Origin: Acrocarpospora corrugata
Lineage (GTDB): Bacteria > Actinomycetota > Actinomycetes > Streptosporangiales > Streptosporangiaceae
Direction of reading: 5' to 3'
Assembly (NCBI RefSeq): GCF_009687845.1
Contig: NZ_BLAD01000054.1
Location: 59,483 to 123,482, forward strand
Length of the DNA: 64,000 nt
Shown: positions 61,158-64,000 of the stretch, piece after piece
Layout of the letters: the number at the start of each line of letters is the position of its first letter
How positions within the stretch are numbered: the first letter of the stretch is position 1
Made by a program: the position numbers and the translations under genes
The notes under the pieces: generated by a model
Database searches by the model: none
What the model was told of the DNA's origin: nothing
The model's input: only the letters and a program-made list of their open reading frames with translations

Positions 61158-62042
61158 ATGAGATCGACAATGCCGATAGATCAACGCGGTCCCGTCATCC
61201 AGGGCGCGCTACTGCGGAGCAAGCTGACCAGACTCCGCAAGGACAACAGCTTGACGCAGGATGAAGTCGCGGCGGAGTTGGAGTGGCACACCTCTAAACT
61301 GATACGCATAGAGGGAGGCCGGACCGGAATTTCAAGACAAGACCTCGAGGCACTTGCCCGGCGCTACGGAGTGACTGATCCCGGAGAGATAGACGAGCTC
61401 ATCAGGCTCAATCAGGGGGCGCGCAGCAAGGCATGGTGGGACGAATTCAAAGATGACGTCAGCGAGGCCTATCTAACCTATGTCGGATTCGAAGCCGGCG
61501 CCAACTTCGTACGTCAGTTCCAGCCCTTGGCGGTACCTGGCCTGCTACAGACCCGAGAATATGCGGAAACCTTGGCCTTCGGTGAAGTGGATGCTATTCG
61601 CGTTGGCCAGCGAGTCAAGCTGAGATTGAAGCGCCAGGAATCGCTGAAGGATCGAGAGAATCCACCACACGAGTTGTTTGTTCTGGACGAGGCCGTCATC
61701 AGAAGAAAAGTCGGGATTCGGACGAATCCGGCGATCATGCCCATGCAACTCCGCCATATCGTGGATACCGCGCAAGCAAACAACCTCATTAAGGTCAGGG
61801 TTCTGCCGTTCTGCGTCGGAGCGCATGTGGGAATGGTGCGAGGCGCCTTCACGCTTCTGGAGTTCAACGGCGGCCTCGGCGAACTACTTCACTTGGAGAG
61901 CGGCACTTCCGAAACAACACTCATGGGGGAAGACGGGCGCATAGCTGATGCCCGAGATGATTTCGAGGCCATCCTCGCGGAGGCATTGAGCCCAACCGAT
62001 TCTCTATCCTTCATCACGCAAGTGGCCGATGAAATGGGGTGA
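61158..62042 (+). CDS. XRE-family regulator with DUF5753 domain
   Basis: This 294-residue protein has a helix-turn-helix at about residues 20-75 (LTQDEVAAELEWHTSKLIRIEGGR) and the DUF5753 domain (about 105-285) with FQPLAVPGLLQTREYAE and VRVLPFCVGAHVGM. These are the WhiJ/Scr1-type regulators that pair with small DUF397 proteins in actinobacterial development. ATG 61158 or ATG 61170 may be used. The DUF397 partner follows 202 bp downstream. Confidence 0.92.
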   Translation: MRSTMPIDQRGPVIQGALLRSKLTRLRKDNSLTQDEVAAELEWHTSKLIRIEGGRTGISRQDLEALARRYGVTDPGEIDELIRLNQGARSKAWWDEFKDDVSEAYLTYVGFEAGANFVRQFQPLAVPGLLQTREYAETLAFGEVDAIRVGQRVKLRLKRQESLKDRENPPHELFVLDEAVIRRKVGIRTNPAIMPMQLRHIVDTAQANNLIKVRVLPFCVGAHVGMVRGAFTLLEFNGGLGELLHLESGTSETTLMGEDGRIADARDDFEAILAEALSPTDSLSFITQVADEMG

Positions 62043-62244
62043 AGACACCCCAACGCGTGAAGACACGACCCGCGCAACAGAAGGACGATGGCGTCGCATG
62101 GGCCACAGGGGCAACAACCACTGCCATATATGGCAGACCGGTTACCTTCCCCGGGTTCCACCCGGTGTGGTACAGCTTTTTCCGTACCTTGTACGGCCTT
62201 CTTGTCTCAGGCTATTCTCGACCCAACACAGGGGAGATGGCTTG

Positions 62245-62454
62245 ATGTCTTCAGGTTCAGGCGATCCGTTTGAGTTGCTCTGGCGGAAGAGTTCGGCCAG
62301 CGTGGAAGGCGAGTGCGTAGAGGTAGCCTTCGGGCCGGAATCGGCCTTTGTGCGAGACTCCAACAATCCCACCGGGGTAGTACTCAAGTTTAGTCGTGCA
62401 GATTGGGCGGCCTTCGTTGTCGGCGTCCAACGGGGTGAGTTCGACTGGCCGTAG
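62245..62454 (+). CDS. DUF397 protein, partner of the XRE regulator
   Basis: This 69-residue protein has the DUF397 pattern LLWRKSSASVEGECVEVAF, VRDSNNPTGVVLKFSRADWAAFVVGVQRGEF. DUF397 proteins bind or antagonise the neighbouring DUF5753 XRE regulator. ATG 62245 follows GGGGAGATGG. The 202 bp between the two genes contain no further gene that I can support. Confidence 0.9.
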   Translation: MSSGSGDPFELLWRKSSASVEGECVEVAFGPESAFVRDSNNPTGVVLKFSRADWAAFVVGVQRGEFDWP

Positions 62455-62457
62455 TCG

Positions 62458-62751
62458 TTAATTGACAGATACTACCTTCATCCCCAAATAGGGCACTTTA
62501 ACTTGTAAGACTTGAACAGTTTTGGCCTGCCCAATGGCACCTCTTGAATTCATTGGGACCGCGGTTTCGGTCAGCACCGACGATCCGTTTGGCCGACCAT
62601 TTCCTTCCCGGGTGGCGACTCGGACCAGGAACACGGGCCAGAGGGTCACCGAAACTAGTCCATCGCCCGGCCGATTGACCTATCTCCCGGCTTCGCTCAG
62701 CCGTTCCAGTCCACGCAGGCCATAGAGCTCGGTCACGGATAGGAGCATCAT
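62458..62751 (-). pseudogene. 98-codon frame broken by one in-frame TAG
   Basis: Reading from ATG 62751, 23 codons (MMLLSVTELYGLRGLERLSE...) run to a TAG at 62680-62682. The same frame then continues for 73 codons (NRPGDGLVSVTLWPVFLVRV ... VKVPYLGMKVVSVN) to TAA at 62458. The second part has a hydrophobic helix and protein-like composition. A GTG at 62649 could still start it. It may be a degraded membrane protein; NRPGD faintly recalls NKPGD in the 59 kb membrane protein. No gene is seen from 62752 to 62835. Confidence 0.3.
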
Positions 62752-62835
62752 CTGGTGACCGCCGCTGATCCACTGAGGATTACGGCCCGCACTCCGGCAC
62801 GGTTTGTGCGGTGGACGGACGGCTTGGGCGAGTGG

Positions 62836-63786
62836 TCAGATCCAGCCCTTGCGGGCGGCTTGGACGCCGGCCTGGAAGCGGCCGGTGGCGCCGAGGCGGT
62901 CGAAGAGGGAGGCTATTCGGCGGCGGAGGGTGCGTTCGGAGATGCCGAGTTGGCGGAGGATGGATTCGTCTTTCATGCCGACGGCGAGGAGTTCGAGGAT
63001 TTGCTGGTCCACGCCGTCGCCGTGGGCGGCCGCTGAGGCGCCCCAGACGGGGGACGATTCTCGCCAGAGGGTTTCGAAGAGGGCGACGAGGGCGTTGGTC
63101 AGGGCGCTGCGGCCGACGACGATTGAGGTGAAGCGGGCGCCTTCCTCGTGGTCGGTGAGGGGGAGGAGGGCGGTGCGGCCGTCTACCAGGATCAGTTTGA
63201 TGGGGACTCGGGAGCGGACGCGGGCCTGTTCGCCCAGGCCGGTCATGCGGCGGATCTCGTCCAGTTTCTGGGGGAGGTCCAGGACGATGGAGGAGTAGAT
63301 CGCGCGGCAGCGTACGCCGCGGGCCAGGGCCGCTTCTTCGGCGCCGAGAGAGGTGCCGGTGGCGGCGTACGGCGGGGCGTCCAGGGCGAGGACTTCGCGG
63401 GTGGCGCCGGCGAGGAGTTCCTCGACGCGGCGGCCGGCCGCGGCGGAGCCTTCGACCACCTCGATGACGCGGCCGGGGTCGGCGCGGAGCAGGCCCTCCT
63501 GGAAGTCCGTAGCCAGTTCTTCGGCGGCGATGGCGAGGCGGTCGAGTTCGGCGCGGCGGCGGCGGATGGCCGAGGAAAGAGCGATCCTGGGGTCCGCCGG
63601 GCGGTACCCATACGGTCCGGCCGATTCGAGCAGCCCGAGCTCCAGAAGCCGGTCCAGCGCGGCCGTTACGTCAGCGTGTGACGATTCCAGCCGCCGGGTG
63701 GACTCGGCGGGGGAGCACTTGGGATCACGCAGCAGGAGGCGGTACAGCCGCTCCTCCAAGCCGGACAGCCCGATCGCATCCCACAT
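62836..63786 (-). CDS. TrmB-like/LuxR-type transcriptional regulator
   Basis: This 316-residue protein has an N-terminal TrmB-like winged helix (about 5-65, ESTRRLESSHADVTAALDRLLELGLL), a helical linker, a phospholipase-D-like/ligand domain (about 110-230) and a C-terminal LuxR-type helix-turn-helix (about 258-310, ILELLAVGMKDESILRQLGISERTLRRRIASLFDRLG). Such two-HTH regulators are common in Streptomyces and relatives, and their signals are mostly unknown. ATG 63786 follows AAGGTAGAG. Confidence 0.88.
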   Translation of the reverse strand: MWDAIGLSGLEERLYRLLLRDPKCSPAESTRRLESSHADVTAALDRLLELGLLESAGPYGYRPADPRIALSSAIRRRRAELDRLAIAAEELATDFQEGLLRADPGRVIEVVEGSAAAGRRVEELLAGATREVLALDAPPYAATGTSLGAEEAALARGVRCRAIYSSIVLDLPQKLDEIRRMTGLGEQARVRSRVPIKLILVDGRTALLPLTDHEEGARFTSIVVGRSALTNALVALFETLWRESSPVWGASAAAHGDGVDQQILELLAVGMKDESILRQLGISERTLRRRIASLFDRLGATGRFQAGVQAARKGWI

Positions 63787-63910
63787 GGCTCTACCTTGGC
63801 AGATTCCGGCCACTGACCGGTACCGGCCACCCCAATTGGTACATCCCACGCCAGATCCACGTCATGGTTGAGGTGTCTTTCAAGGCAACACCTTGAGGGA
63901 GGAAGACCTA

Positions 63911-64000
63911 CGGCCGGCGTTGAGGGAGGCGCCGGCCGTTGTCTATGGCCGAGCCTCCGGCTCGGCGGGCTTGCTGTGTTTATGGCCGATCCTCCGGATT
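63911..64000. repeat. terminator-like hairpin and repeated small hairpins at the window edge
   Basis: CGGCCGGCG (63911-63919) and CGCCGGCCG (63930-63938) form a 9-bp stem. Then TATGGCCGAGCCTCCGG (63944-63960) is repeated with one change at 63981-63997; each copy contains a small hairpin (AGCCTCCGGCT, ATCCTCCGGAT). The pattern is cut by the window end, so its full length is unknown. Confidence 0.5.

Noticed and set aside
63864..63896. Ten-residue peptide MVEVSFKATP as a RiPP precursor
   Set aside because: It is too short for a leader plus core, and no modification enzymes are visible in the window.

Overview
The window is high-GC DNA with many GTG starts, ATGA/GTGA gene overlaps and actinobacterial marker genes: mec-cysO-cysM, a DivIVA-domain coiled-coil protein of the FilP/Scy type, an IcmA-type acyl-CoA mutase with MeaB, DUF397/XRE pairs, DUF3618, DUF3039, DUF2017 and DUF6286. 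It fits a filamentous actinobacterium, probably Streptosporangiales; that rank is inferred from gene content and is not proven. The gene order around 46-58 kb (mutase, MeaB, thiolase, epimerase, coiled-coil protein) resembles the Streptomyces chromosome core.

Layout. 0-2.3 kb: end of an AbiEii-like nucleotidyltransferase, a CsbD-like protein, a membrane protein and a FadR-type repressor. 2.4-9.7 kb: a gamma-glutamylation catabolic operon (glutamine-synthetase-like ligase, aldehyde dehydrogenase, SDR, PuuD-like hydrolase) that runs directly into a tandem glycine riboswitch and gcvT-gcvH-sdaA. 9.7-14.6 kb: a membrane glycosyltransferase-like protein, AmaP/DUF6286 envelope proteins, a D-threonine-aldolase-like PLP enzyme and a Bcp peroxiredoxin. 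14.7-16.4 kb: an unusual tRNA, a nucleotidyltransferase/HEPN toxin-antitoxin module with a 36-bp palindromic operator, and a structured non-coding stretch ending in a terminator. 16.6-21.8 kb: a two-component system and an ABC exporter. 21.9-24.9 kb: murI, an MBL hydrolase, rph and rdgB. 25-31.5 kb: a sulfite-oxidase-like molybdoenzyme, a 7-unit tandem repeat, a papain-fold toxin with a candidate immunity protein, a thioesterase, a PRC-barrel protein and a DUF3352 protein. 31.6-37 kb: cysM-cysO-(leader peptide)-mec, DUF2017, clpS, pncB, pncA and a GNAT protein. 37-46 kb: helicase, secreted metalloprotease, EmrB-type MFS pump with its TetR, YqgE and an NAD-malic enzyme. 46-58 kb: a YbbN-like protein, IcmA-type mutase, subtilase, MarR, sulfotransferase, MeaB, thiolase, epimerase and the FilP/Scy-like protein. 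58-62.8 kb: an accessory stretch, more AT-rich by eye, with Uma2, an orphan Phd/YefM antitoxin, unknown proteins, XRE/DUF397 and a gene broken by a stop codon. 62.8-64 kb: a TrmB/LuxR-type regulator and hairpin repeats at the window edge.

The most interesting reading is metabolic. The ligase-SDR-ALDH-hydrolase set could turn ethanolamine, masked by gamma-glutamylation, into glycine plus glutamate. Glycine is exactly what the next element, a glycine riboswitch, senses before switching on glycine cleavage and serine deamination to pyruvate. Other leads are a 22-residue leader peptide with a penultimate cysteine between mec and cysO, the HEPN module with its palindrome and neighbouring structured RNA, and the short-variable-loop tRNA with a UAG anticodon.
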